Of a stretch of 7,573 nucleotides of DNA, positions 1-7,573 are shown one piece after another. The first letter of the stretch is position 1; the number at the start of each line of letters is the position of its first letter. Made by a program: the position numbers and the translations under genes. The stretch lies in the NCBI GenBank assembly GCA_002351955.1, contig DEHO01000021.1:16400-23972 (forward strand). Direction: 5' to 3'. This DNA comes from Flavobacteriales bacterium UBA2798. Lineage in GTDB: Bacteria > Bacteroidota > Bacteroidia > Flavobacteriales_D > UBA2798. A model generated the notes under the pieces. That model had not been told where the DNA came from and ran no database searches. It saw only the letters and a list, made by a program, of their open reading frames with translations.

Positions 1-3000
1 TTGGCTCCGAAGCAGGCGATGCGGCTCACTACAAGAAGAATGTGGTAATTGACCCCAACGGGCAGGCCTCCGTTTCTTATCTCGATCAGGAAGGCAGGGT
101 TATTGCCACTTCGCTTGCCGGAGATACAACTCAGAATTTGCTTGCGCTCGATTCGGAAAATGGCGCTGCTGTGCAATTGACCATCGACCTGTTCTCCAAA
201 AATTCAAACGGAGTCAGCAATACAAATGTTGTTACTCAAGATAGTACAGGAATTAAATTCAGTACTCAATTATTGGTTGCGTATTCTTCCAATTTTGAAT
301 TCAATTATAGCATCGAAGTGGATACTGTAGATGATGCATGCCTGAAAGACAATATTTGCTTTCATTGTGTGTATGATCTGGTCATTAGCATTCACGATGA
401 ATGTATGCAGCTGGTATATTCCACCGACACTATAATAGGTCATTTTACAATGGAAGACACATTAATTGTATTTGATACCTTGTGTACAGATCCTACAGCA
501 TTAAATTTCGACCGTAATTTCACTCTTGCTCTTGAGCCGGGAAATTATACGGTATACAAGCATCTTCGCATCAATGAAGCTGCTATGGAACATTACCTGA
601 ATCTTTATCTTGATACAACGTATAATTCCTGCTTTAAAACACTGGCAGAATTTCAGGAAGAATATTTGTCAAATATCGACTCGGCATCATGTCAAATCAG
701 TTGTGAGTCGTGTATTGAAGCATTAGGAGACCGTGATGAATTTGTTGCATCCGGAAACGGAACCGCATTTGAATGGGACAGACGTTATGAGGAATGCAGA
801 TTAATGTGTACTGATACTGAAGAGCCATGCGAAGCAGAATTGATGATGATGCTGGGAGATGTTTCACCAAACGGACAATACGGACAGTACCTAACAGGAA
901 GCGGTTCTATTTCACCAACATCGTTTCCTTTGTCTGTCTTTAATCAAACAAATAAATTGCCGGAGAGCTGGAATACACCAGGACAAGCTTATTGGCGTAA
1001 ACCGAAAATTGAATTAAATGAAACCGTATATCCATATTATGTAGATGAAGATAATCAACGCAGCAAAGTTTACATTGTACCTAATGGGAACAATTATATT
1101 CCTGCTGTATCAGATACTTCTTCGGCTTATGTTTTTACAGATAACCAGGGAGGAAAATATACCTGGCCTGAAAATTTATCAGATGTTGCAGATTTTATCG
1201 ATTTATGGAAAACATCCTGGTCAAGATCCTTGGTCTATCTGCATCCTGAAATTTGCTATTACCAGACTTGTTTGAGCTATAGTGAAAAAGCGATCGATAC
1301 TAATAGTTTCAGCAGCCATAGTTTTGATGTGTTATTGCGAAACACAAATTCATTTTATCAGGCTAAAAATGCAGGACTCATAAAATCGAATTACGCATCG
1401 TTTCCTGATCCAAACGACCGTGTTACCGATTGGTTTATCAATCAATCAGGAACTACCATTGCATGGGATCCTTTTGTAGTTTACAATACAGGATATGGTC
1501 CGGCTTTGGAACAGGTTTTTGATACCTATGTAACTTATGGTGGCAATTCCTATTCGATGGTAGAAATTGCTGCTCTTACTGCACGATGCGGAGGCTTGAC
1601 CGGAATTAATCCTTCCGGTACATGCCTTTTGTTTGGAAGCGATATGTATCCCGGTGGACCGGCTGCATTAAACGATAGTATCCGGAATTTAGAGTGGAAT
1701 AATCTCAGAAGTTTTTATTTAAGTAAAAAGCTAATCATGCAGTCGAACTATGCCGATAACATTGCGCTGAATGATTGTGAAGCAGTAAATGATTGCATCG
1801 GTAATCAGAATTTTAATGCTGTTGAATCGGGAATGTTTTCTGGAGGTGGATTTACCAACAGTCCTTGGTTTGACGGTTCTCAGCCATGCAGTGTGCATAA
1901 TTATCAATATTATCTGAATAAGATATCCCGTTTTCCGGATCCTTCGGATATGGAACACATCGTTGGTTCCTCTGATGTTCATGATGTCAATTATCAACAC
2001 TATTTACAAACCGGGCAATGTCCTTTAGCCGTGCACATGCAGGAAATGCTGGGAGCACTAGCTCATGCCGACGTATTGGATTCAACCGATATTCAAATGA
2101 TGCAGTTCCCTGGTTTCTCAACCTGGTTTCTTGATTTTTCCGGGTATTCGGTTAATTCCAGTATTAATACTTTTGATTTATACTGGAATACGACTTCAGC
2201 CGGAAATACTATTTCAATTACTTTAACCAATGGTTCTGGTGGAGCTGCTATCTGTACAGGCGCATTAGTAAAAGACACTTCAATTGCATCATGGGATGAT
2301 ATATCATTCTTTACCGGCATTCAATACACACACAGTATTAGCAACCAGCATTATTTTACAATGCAGGCCGCAATTCCCAATCATCCCGATTCATTATTGC
2401 CTTTTTCGTTTTATACAGTAACAGGAAATACTTGCCGTAATATTGGGGATTGTAAGTTTCCGCAAGAATGCAGACCTACAGATCTTGCTGTTGATTTAGA
2501 ACGGCTCATTAGTGTAATTGCTCTCGATCAGGAACTCGACGCTTCTTCATTGAATATAGAAACTGATTATTCTTTATTAATCACTCCAAGAATAAGAGCC
2601 GCATTAGGTACACCCAACAGCGATCTCCGCTGGAATTGGGATCTGAGTACACATTCTTTCCAACTGTATGATCAATCCAGTCCATCGCGTAAAATAGTAA
2701 TACAGATTTCAGATGTTTTACCGGCAACATTTAATTTCTATAACCTTGATAGTATTCGCGGAGTAAGTGGACTTAATGGGACTTATGAGCACTATTTTGT
2801 AATGAATGGGACAGACACCAGCGGACTTGAAATTGTGCAATTCAATGGGAAAATTTTTCTGGAGGAGCCTTCCGATTCAAGTCAGATCTTTTTGGGTGAT
2901 TGTGGACGCCGCGAGCCAATGGCCTGCCGTGAAATGCCATATCAAACACGCACCGATTTAAGCAAGTTGATGAAAGATGTTTTGTTGAATCAACACCCTG

Positions 3001-6000
3001 ATAGCATTAATCTGTTTTCAAGTATTTATATGACTGATGTTTTGTTGTCGTACTATCCGGATACAAACAGTCATTCTACCTCTAATTACATTGAATACAC
3101 TTCACCCGGGGATACGCTTTTTGCTGATACACTTAGAATTGTAATGGATAATTGTCTTGTGGAATTGTATCATGATGATGACAATGATCCTTCTCTTCCA
3201 ATGGATAGCCTTATTGGTGTTGGTGATCTTGTGGCTTATGGTGATCCATCTGACGATGGAAATTACTATTCGTTCCTTATTCCTGTTACCTATAGTATCA
3301 GCAATACCACCTATACAGATACCCTTTATGGAACCTCTTGTTTCCCGCTTAAAAACTGCGTGCCTTGTCCGCAGGAGCAGGAAGAAATGGAAATGATGAT
3401 GATGATGGTAGGTGGCTCAAGTATGAATGAAGAAGAAATAAATAACGCCCTTGGCCAGCTCTTTAATCTAACCGAAAACACTCCATATACCGATAGTATT
3501 GCTGCTCTTTTTGGTTTGGTGTATGACCCAACCTATGCAAATTATAGCGGGTATGTTCATGAAATTAATGAACTCAATGCAAGGAACAGTTGGAGTTCAT
3601 CCGATTCTTTATTTGTAACACCTGTTTCTTATGAAGAATTTGCACTAAGAGGATACGCGGCAATGAACGAATCCTACAAACGCTACATTCACCATTACAT
3701 TCATGGTCTTGATTCGTATGAATGGTTGAATAATCCGGTGAAGTTTGCTTTAGGTTATGGAACAGGATACAATGTGAATGCGGAATATCAGCGTTATTTT
3801 GCAGCAGTTACACGATACAATGAACGTGCAGAAGCAGAAGGAATATCAGATATTTCTACAATGAATGTGAGCACCTACCGTACAGAAAAGTATGCGGAGC
3901 GCACAGCAGAATATGTGGATTACATTGAATCTTATCCTCAAAGTGGAAATCCTGGCGATGGAATCTATGAGTATTACAACAGTGGGTTTATGATGATGGC
4001 CATGAGTTATCCTGATAGTTGCGATTCTTTATACCAGATTTATTTAGCAGCTTATACCGATTTTGAAAATTACCAGGCACTTCATCCTACATGTTTGGAT
4101 TATCAGGAAATAGCACCGCTATATGGCTATTATAATTTTGAGTGGAATAACTTGTGTTGTTCGGATACCGGTCTCGCCCTTATACTTGATTACATTGCAA
4201 CATTGCAGGACACCATGCAATGTCCCGGACCATTACCTTATCTAGCAACATGCGATACAGTTCCTGATTCAACTTGTTTTATCTTGTATATGCAATATCT
4301 TGATGATATTGATGAGTACAATGAATCTGATTATGCTGCCTGGGCCGATGATTCCATCATTAATCCTTATCCCACATTCGAATCCTTTGTGCGGTCCGGA
4401 TTGTGTTCCTGCCAGGATCAGTACCATGAATACATTGCACCTTATTTAAATTCGCCTGCCGATACCACATTGGCACTTCCGCAATCGATAGATGAGTTTG
4501 CTCCTTGTCTGAATTCGTTTGCCTTGGATAAAAGCCCCTGTGGCGATAATGCTTACCGCAAATACCTTAATGCAGTAGGTAAATACAACTCTTGGGCAGA
4601 TGCGAATCCAGGAAGCGGTTGGCCAATAATTACAAGTATATTGGCATCTAATCAATTTACTCCTGCAAGATATTGTTACTGTGTTGACGCCTATGTTGCA
4701 TTTTTAAAATCAATTGAGGAAGGAATGATACCTTATTCCAGCTCCTTGCTTTATAAACTTTCTCTAATTGAAGGTTGCAACAACAAGATCACAGCTGAAT
4801 GTACGCCTACTCAAACCATTACCAATATTCCACCATCACCAACGGTTGATCCGGGGAATCCTTGTTTGGATTATCTGGTGGACATGGCACTTTTTAATGC
4901 GCAAAACGCATACAACCAGTATACCGATAGTCTTGCCAACGCCTTCCGGAATAAATACCGCAGGCATTGTTTAAAAGCGCTTGAAACCTTTGAGGCGGAG
5001 TATATGGATAAAGAGTATCACTTTACACTTTATTATTACGATCAGGCCGGTAATTTGGTGAAGACCGTTCCACCGGAAGGTGTAACGCCTTTAAATATCA
5101 CCTCTTATCAAAACACCCTGGCGCAACGGGTTAACGCAGATCGTACCAACGGAACCCATACTGTGTTTACAGGTCATTTAATGGCTACTACCTACGAATA
5201 CAATTCCTTGAATCAGCTGGTAAAACAGTACATGCCCGACCATGATCCAATGAGTACCTGGGAAACCTCTTTACCAAACGGGCTTGACACACGCTTACAG
5301 GTTACCGATATCAAATTTATTGATGGTAATGTCGGTTATTTATCGGGCAACATTACTTACCCGGGAAGTATTACCAGAGGATGGGTTTACAAAACGAACG
5401 ACGGTGGTGCAACATGGTCGAAAGTCTCCGGATTGGCAGGAACCGATCTGAAAAAAGTATTCTGGGTAAATGATACCCTTGGATACGCAGTAGGTTCCAA
5501 TGGAATCATGCTCAAAACAATTAATGCTGGATATATCTGGGACGTTTTAAATGGATATAGGAGTCATTATGCATTAGGTGAGCTTAATGATCTATATTTC
5601 TCCTCTGCATCTGCAGGAATATTTGTTGGTGCAAATGGAGTACTTTTAAGGACATCCGATGGGGGGGCAACGTTTGCTTTAGTCTCTTATTCTGGTAAAC
5701 TAGCAACTGACGAAATTGTAAGTGTCACAGGTAATGGTACTACTGTTTATATGACATTAAAGAGATCTAGTATTTATCATAATCATTCTTTTGTATTAAG
5801 TAGTACTAATACAGGCTCAACTTGGACTCCTGCTAATAGCAATAGAACTATGGATCTCCGTGACGTACAATACTTAAATAACGGGTTAGTATTCGCAGCG
5901 GGAAATAACGGCCATTTTATTGAACGAATTAAACCTGGGGCTACTTTTTTCTGGTGGCAAAAGACAACAGGCCTCGAATTGAATTTTAAGCAAGTATATT

Positions 6001-7573
6001 TCATGAATGAAAATGAAGGACTTGCAATTGTCGATTCGGTAAGTGGATTTGGTCAGATTTTTAAAACAAACGATCGTGGAGATAACTGGGAACTGATCAG
6101 TGAACCAGGAGCTTATTACAACGCATTTTTTGCCTATAAAACTTCTGGAACAACCCATAAACTAGTTGCAGTAGGACGAGACCGTTTAGTTCATCGAATT
6201 ATTATGATGAGTGGTCAGCCCTTCGGAATTATCCCTATGAGCAATCCGCCTTCTACAGCAAATAACAATTTCCGAGCATGTTGGGCTGTAGAACAGGCCA
6301 ATGGCGAAACCTGGATTTTTACAGGGAATGATAATGGAAACGTTTACTTTACAGATGAAGGATCTGAATCCATTCAAACTTGGGTCAGCAAAGGAACGCT
6401 AGCCAACGGTGTTCGGAGAATCATGTTTAAAAATTATGTCAGTGGTTCTTCCATTACATTAGCCGGAGCTATTATTAATAATACTGCGTCTTCAGATGCT
6501 TTTCCTACATTTTTCAGTGTCACGAAAGTGTTAACTATTGGGAACTATAGCCCGGCCCCGACTGCATCTGCCACATTTAATGATCTTGAAGTGGATCAGG
6601 CGAACGACAGAATTTATCTGCAGGATGAAACCAACAGAAGAATTTACCTTGCACCTATCAGTGGATCTTCGATTACAACAACAGCCACACTTTTAAATAA
6701 TCAAATTCCATCTAATACGCCAGTAGCTTTTTCCTATAATCAAGCAGATACGATTTTTGCAGTACATCCAACTGGTGCAATTTCCAGGGGAGTGGTAAAC
6801 AATTCGGTTTCCCCTCCAACTATCGCATGGACGAATCAGATGGATAGTACACGAATGGATTTGATAAATGATATTCAATACAGCTCAGCTGCATCAACTT
6901 ATTTTGTTTGTGGAGAACGAGGTTATATGGCATACTTGGTAAGTGGAGTATGGAGGAGAATGACAACAAATATTATTGATAATCTTAATGCGATAAAATT
7001 AACTTCCTCTACAACAGGATTCCTTGCTGCAGATAATGGAAAGATATTCTCATTTATTATTTCCGGGGGATGGATTGTAACATGCACCGAAGTTCCAACA
7101 ACAGTATCTGTTAATCTCAATGATATTTTAGTTAATGGTAATGCTCTGATGGCAGTTGGAGATGAGGGGACGATATTATTTTCAAATAACATTACCACAA
7201 CACCTTTGGTTCGTCTGAATTTCAATTCAACTTCAGACCTCCATGGTGTTGCATTGCGACCCGGTACTGTGCCTGCGTATACGACAGTAGGTGAAAATAG
7301 TACGATTACATTATCTTTTGGAGGATTGGTACTTCAGCAGAAAAATGTGGCACTGCCACAAATCAGAAGTATCAGCTTTACAGATGCTAATAATGGTTTT
7401 ATATTAGCTGATAGATTTAATATACGCCAGACATCCGATGGTGGAGTCAATTGGACTCCCATTAAACCAGGAGCAACAATTAATGCAAATTACCCTGTAT
7501 TAAATCGAATACTTGCAACAACAGCTGGGAAGGGTATCGTTGTTGGAAATAATCGATGGTATGCTGATATTTC
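1..7573 (+). CDS. Giant RHS/YD-repeat protein with Cys-rich region and inserted beta-propeller, partial at both ends
   Basis: Frame +3 is open across the whole window, giving 2,523 codons with no stop; by chance a stop would be expected many times. No start codon context, signal peptide or stop is available, so the true protein is longer on both sides. Seen in order: an RHS/YD-like segment (residues 1-50), a cysteine-rich region (about 51-1673, roughly 47 Cys), two YD repeats (1674-1694 and 1731-1746), then Ycf48/BNR-like propeller repeats (about 1767 to the end, only 3 Cys). YD repeats are known from RHS, Tc-toxin and teneurin proteins, where they form a hollow beta-shell. Composition (rich in D, N, S, T, Y; few K) suits a secreted or surface protein. 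From family knowledge, a DUF6443-type or other RHS N-terminus would be expected upstream and an RHS core plus variable C-terminus downstream; neither is in view. Whether it is a toxin, adhesin or surface-remodelling protein is undecided. Confidence 0.96.
3..152 (+). other. RHS/YD-like segment before the Cys-rich region
   Basis: Residues 1-50. The stretch ASVSYLDQEGRVIATSLAG (22-40) has the Y-x-D-x-x-G-R-x-x-x-T layout of a YD repeat, and the preceding KKNVVIDPNGQ fits the linking strands of Bacteroidota RHS proteins. It is clearly more GC-rich (66 of the first 120 bases) than the following few hundred bases. This suggests a conserved shell piece upstream of a large divergent insert. The assignment rests on motif resemblance rather than a database match. 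Confidence 0.7.
339..404 (+). other. First Cys cluster, C-x5-C-x2-C-x11-C
   Basis: C113, C119, C122 and C134, with the last pair separated by the alternating hydrophobic segment VYDLVISIHDE. The pattern suggests two beta strands of a small disulphide-bonded or metal-bound beta domain, with CFHC as a possible knuckle. Fold and ligand are inferred. Confidence 0.5.
690..890 (+). other. Second Cys cluster followed by the DVSPNGQYGQY signature
   Basis: Residues 230-296. The order is C230-x3-C234-x2-C237, IEALGDRDEF, then C265-x3-C269-x6-C276, a short helix with MMM (281-283), and DVSPNGQYGQY (286-296). The second half looks helical with regularly placed Cys. I recall similar C-x-x-C-x-x-x-LG...DVSPGGQY wording in other giant Bacteroidota RHS proteins, so I treat this as a family landmark. 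No enzymatic motif is visible. Confidence 0.55.
1206..1271 (+). other. Trp/Cys landmark W-x3-W...LHPEICYYQTC
   Basis: Residues 402-423, with W402 and W406 followed by VYLHPEICYYQTC (C418 and C423). The segment reads as a short amphipathic helix followed by a Cys pair five residues apart. It resembles a conserved block I remember from Bacteroidota RHS proteins. Function unknown. Confidence 0.45.
2433..2471 (+). other. Third Cys cluster, C-x5-C-x5-C
   Basis: C811, C817 and C823 with exact five-residue spacing, at the junction between a Ser/Thr-rich beta-type stretch (about 700-810) and a more helical stretch starting at DLAVDLERLISVIALDQEL. It probably marks a domain boundary stabilised by disulphides or metal. 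Confidence 0.45.
3366..3407 (+). other. Acidic/methionine tract with (ATG)5
   Basis: Residues 1122-1135 read CPQEQEEMEMMMMM, ending in five consecutive ATG codons at 3393-3407. It follows a C-x4-C-x2-C group at about 1114-1122. Other Met runs occur at 281-283 and 1330-1332. Frame is kept on both sides, so the trinucleotide run only changes Met number. It may be part of a helix; a metal-binding role is possible but speculative. Confidence 0.5.
4020..4922 (+). repeat. Degenerate Cys/Tyr helical repeat, about 45-residue period, 6-7 copies
   Basis: The core C-x(3,4)-Y-x2-[YF]-[LI] recurs at C1340 (CDSLYQIYL), C1425 (CFILYMQYL), C1470 (CQDQYHEYI), C1513 (CGDNAYRKYL) and C1560 (CVDAYVAFL), with weaker copies at C1386 and C1621. 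Start-to-start spacings are about 46, 39, 45, 43, 47 and 61 residues. Two copies also share an upstream C-x-C pair (1468/1470, 1558/1560), and two share a downstream Y-N...W-A-D segment followed by a Pro-containing turn. The repeats are too diverged to see at DNA level. They suggest a helical array leading into the YD repeats. Confidence 0.55.
4863..5015 (+). other. Charged amphipathic helix leading into the YD repeats
   Basis: Residues 1621-1671 begin at CLDYLVDMALFNAQNAYNQY and end at AEYMDKEY, with no Pro or Gly and with regular hydrophobic, Arg/Lys and Glu positions, consistent with one long helix or a short coiled coil. It directly abuts the FTLYYYD start of the YD repeat. I recall this helix-to-YD join from other Bacteroidota RHS proteins. 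Confidence 0.55.
5022..5084 (+). repeat. YD (RHS) repeat 1
   Basis: Residues 1674-1694. The core YYYDQAGNLVKTVPPEGV matches the YD pattern Y-x-Y-D-x-x-G-x-L-x-x-x-x-x-P-x-G closely. Such repeats build the beta-shell of RHS and Tc proteins. This is the clearest family marker in the window. Local GC rises here (110 of 240 bases over 5041-5280) compared with the propeller that follows (59 of 180 over 5701-5880). Confidence 0.88.
5193..5240 (+). repeat. YD (RHS) repeat 2, interrupted before its partner strand
   Basis: Residues 1731-1746, YEYNSLNQLVKQYMPD, a canonical Y-x-Y-N-x-L-N-Q-L-x-x-x-x-x-P-D unit. In ordinary RHS proteins this is followed within a few residues by the next Y-D-x-x-G-R-L strand. 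Here instead comes HDPMSTWETSLPNGLDTR (1747-1764) and then the first propeller strand, so the RHS shell appears to be broken at this point. Confidence 0.85.
5301..6095 (+). other. Ycf48/BNR-like beta-propeller, first part with Asp boxes
   Basis: Residues about 1767-2031. Blade units follow the plan hydrophobic-D-I-x-F, G-Y-x-x-G-x-N-G, K-T-x-D-x-G-x-T-W. Asp-box-like cores lie at T1798-W1805 (TNDGGATW), T1839-W1846, T1884-F1891 (W replaced by F), S1934-W1941 and T2022-W2029 (TNDRGDNW), plus a degenerate unit near 1970-1985. This matches the Ycf48/PSII_BNR type of propeller (Pfam PF14870 family) and sortilin/BNR repeats. These are binding scaffolds; no sialidase catalytic set (arginine triad, RIP motif) is seen. 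Position directly after a YD repeat suggests an insertion in the shell. Confidence 0.85.
5394..5417 (+). repeat. Canonical Asp box, copy 1
   Basis: TNDGGATW (residues 1798-1805) fits [ST]-x-D-x-G-x-T-W at every position. It is one of the two best copies, the other being TSDGGVNW at 7431-7454, which has N at the T position. It anchors the propeller assignment. Confidence 0.88.
6096..7573 (+). other. Beta-propeller continuation, degenerate blades, partial at window end
   Basis: Residues about 2032-2523. Blade-like turns continue: LVAVGRDR (2054), IFTGNDNGNVYF (2105), FVCGERGYMAYL (2301), FLAADNGKIFSF (2340), LMAVGDEGTILF (2382), TTVGENSTITLSF (about 2427) and GFILADRFNIRQTSDGGVNW (2465-2484). 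Only the last has a full Asp box (T2477-W2484). Thr, Ser and Asn content is high and Cys number very low (3). With the first part this makes about 12-13 blade-like units, enough for two propellers of 6-7 blades; that division is inferred. The domain is still running when the window ends. Confidence 0.7.

Larger units (their letters stand above)
153..5021 (+). other. Cysteine-rich extracellular region, about 1,620 residues
   Basis: Residues about 51-1673. I count about 47 cysteines here against 3 in the 757 residues that follow from residue 1767, many in close pairs or clusters (113/119/122/134, 230/234/237, 265/269/276, 811/817/823, 1385/1386, 1468/1470, 1558/1560). Tyr, Trp, Asp and Asn are frequent. 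I do not recognise a named Pfam domain, but several landmarks (the YDL segment after the first Cys cluster, DVSPNGQYGQY, LHPEICYY, the helix before the YD repeats) resemble what I remember of other giant Bacteroidota RHS proteins, so this is probably a family-specific region and not foreign DNA. Cys may be disulphide-bonded after export or may bind metal; the sequence does not decide. Confidence 0.7.

Noticed and set aside
1045..1275. Alternative forward frame open for 76 codons (similarly 3157-3396 and 4768-4974)
   Set aside because: Each lies inside the uninterrupted +3 frame, has implausible composition and no ribosome binding site of its own; shadow frames.
2976..3047. 12-base direct repeat gatgttttgttg at 2976-2987 and 3036-3047
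   Set aside because: Both are in frame and encode DVLL in different contexts; a single short pair is consistent with chance and codon preference.
3171..3188. Asp-rich HDDDND (residues 1057-1062) as an EF-hand or thrombospondin type 3 calcium site
   Set aside because: The D-x-D-x-D-G spacing of those loops is not present and the motif is not repeated; calcium binding cannot be supported.
5661..5667. G7 run as a sequencing frameshift
   Set aside because: Propeller motifs continue in the same frame immediately before and after the run, so the given length is correct.
5783..7225. Several reverse-strand open frames of 60-100 codons (also 1731-2000, 2093-2320, 4446-4655)
   Set aside because: All are antisense to the long frame, two of them overlap each other in different frames, and the products lack any recognisable domain.
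5301..7573. Sialidase or photosystem II assembly factor, suggested by Asp boxes and Ycf48-like repeats
   Set aside because: No sialidase catalytic residues are visible and the array sits inside an RHS protein; the repeats show fold only, not those functions.
1..7573. Internal gene boundary, promoter or terminator
   Set aside because: The frame is never interrupted, and no hairpin followed by a T run or convincing promoter pair was found; AT-rich stretches are ordinary coding sequence.

Overview
The window lies entirely inside one giant protein-coding gene. Reading frame +3 is open from base 3 to the last base (2,523 complete codons plus two leftover bases) with no stop codon, and neither the start nor the end of the gene is present. 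All residue numbers below are local: residue n begins at base 3n. No second gene, RNA gene, mobile element, CRISPR array, promoter or terminator could be supported on either strand.

The protein looks like a very large exported RHS/YD-repeat protein from a Bacteroidota bacterium (Flavobacteriia, Chitinophagia or Saprospiria type). The reasons are the phrasing of the YD repeats (YYYDQAGNLVKTVPPEGV; YEYNSLNQLVKQYMPD), which closely resembles what I remember of giant RHS proteins of that phylum, the moderate-to-low GC, the Asp/Asn/Ser/Thr/Tyr-rich extracellular-type composition, and many D-[ST]-[AILMTV] tripeptides of the Bacteroidota O-glycosylation type. The species cannot be named.

Layout: (1) bases 3-152, a short GC-rich RHS/YD-like piece; (2) bases about 153-5021, a cysteine-rich region of about 1,620 residues with several Cys clusters and, near its end (4020-4922), a repeated Cys/Tyr helical module of about 45 residues; (3) bases 5022-5240, two clear YD repeats; (4) base 5301 to the window end, at least 740 residues of Ycf48/BNR-like beta-propeller repeats, with Asp boxes clear in the first 260 residues and nearly absent afterwards.

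The main point of interest is the nested architecture. RHS/YD sequence appears to be interrupted twice, first by the Cys-rich region and then by a long propeller array. In Tc toxins a beta-propeller in TcB acts as docking site and gate for the YD-repeat cocoon, and teneurins also place a propeller beside a YD shell. The propeller here may have a comparable role, but that is inference. The RHS core and any C-terminal toxin or immunity gene would lie downstream of this window and are not seen.
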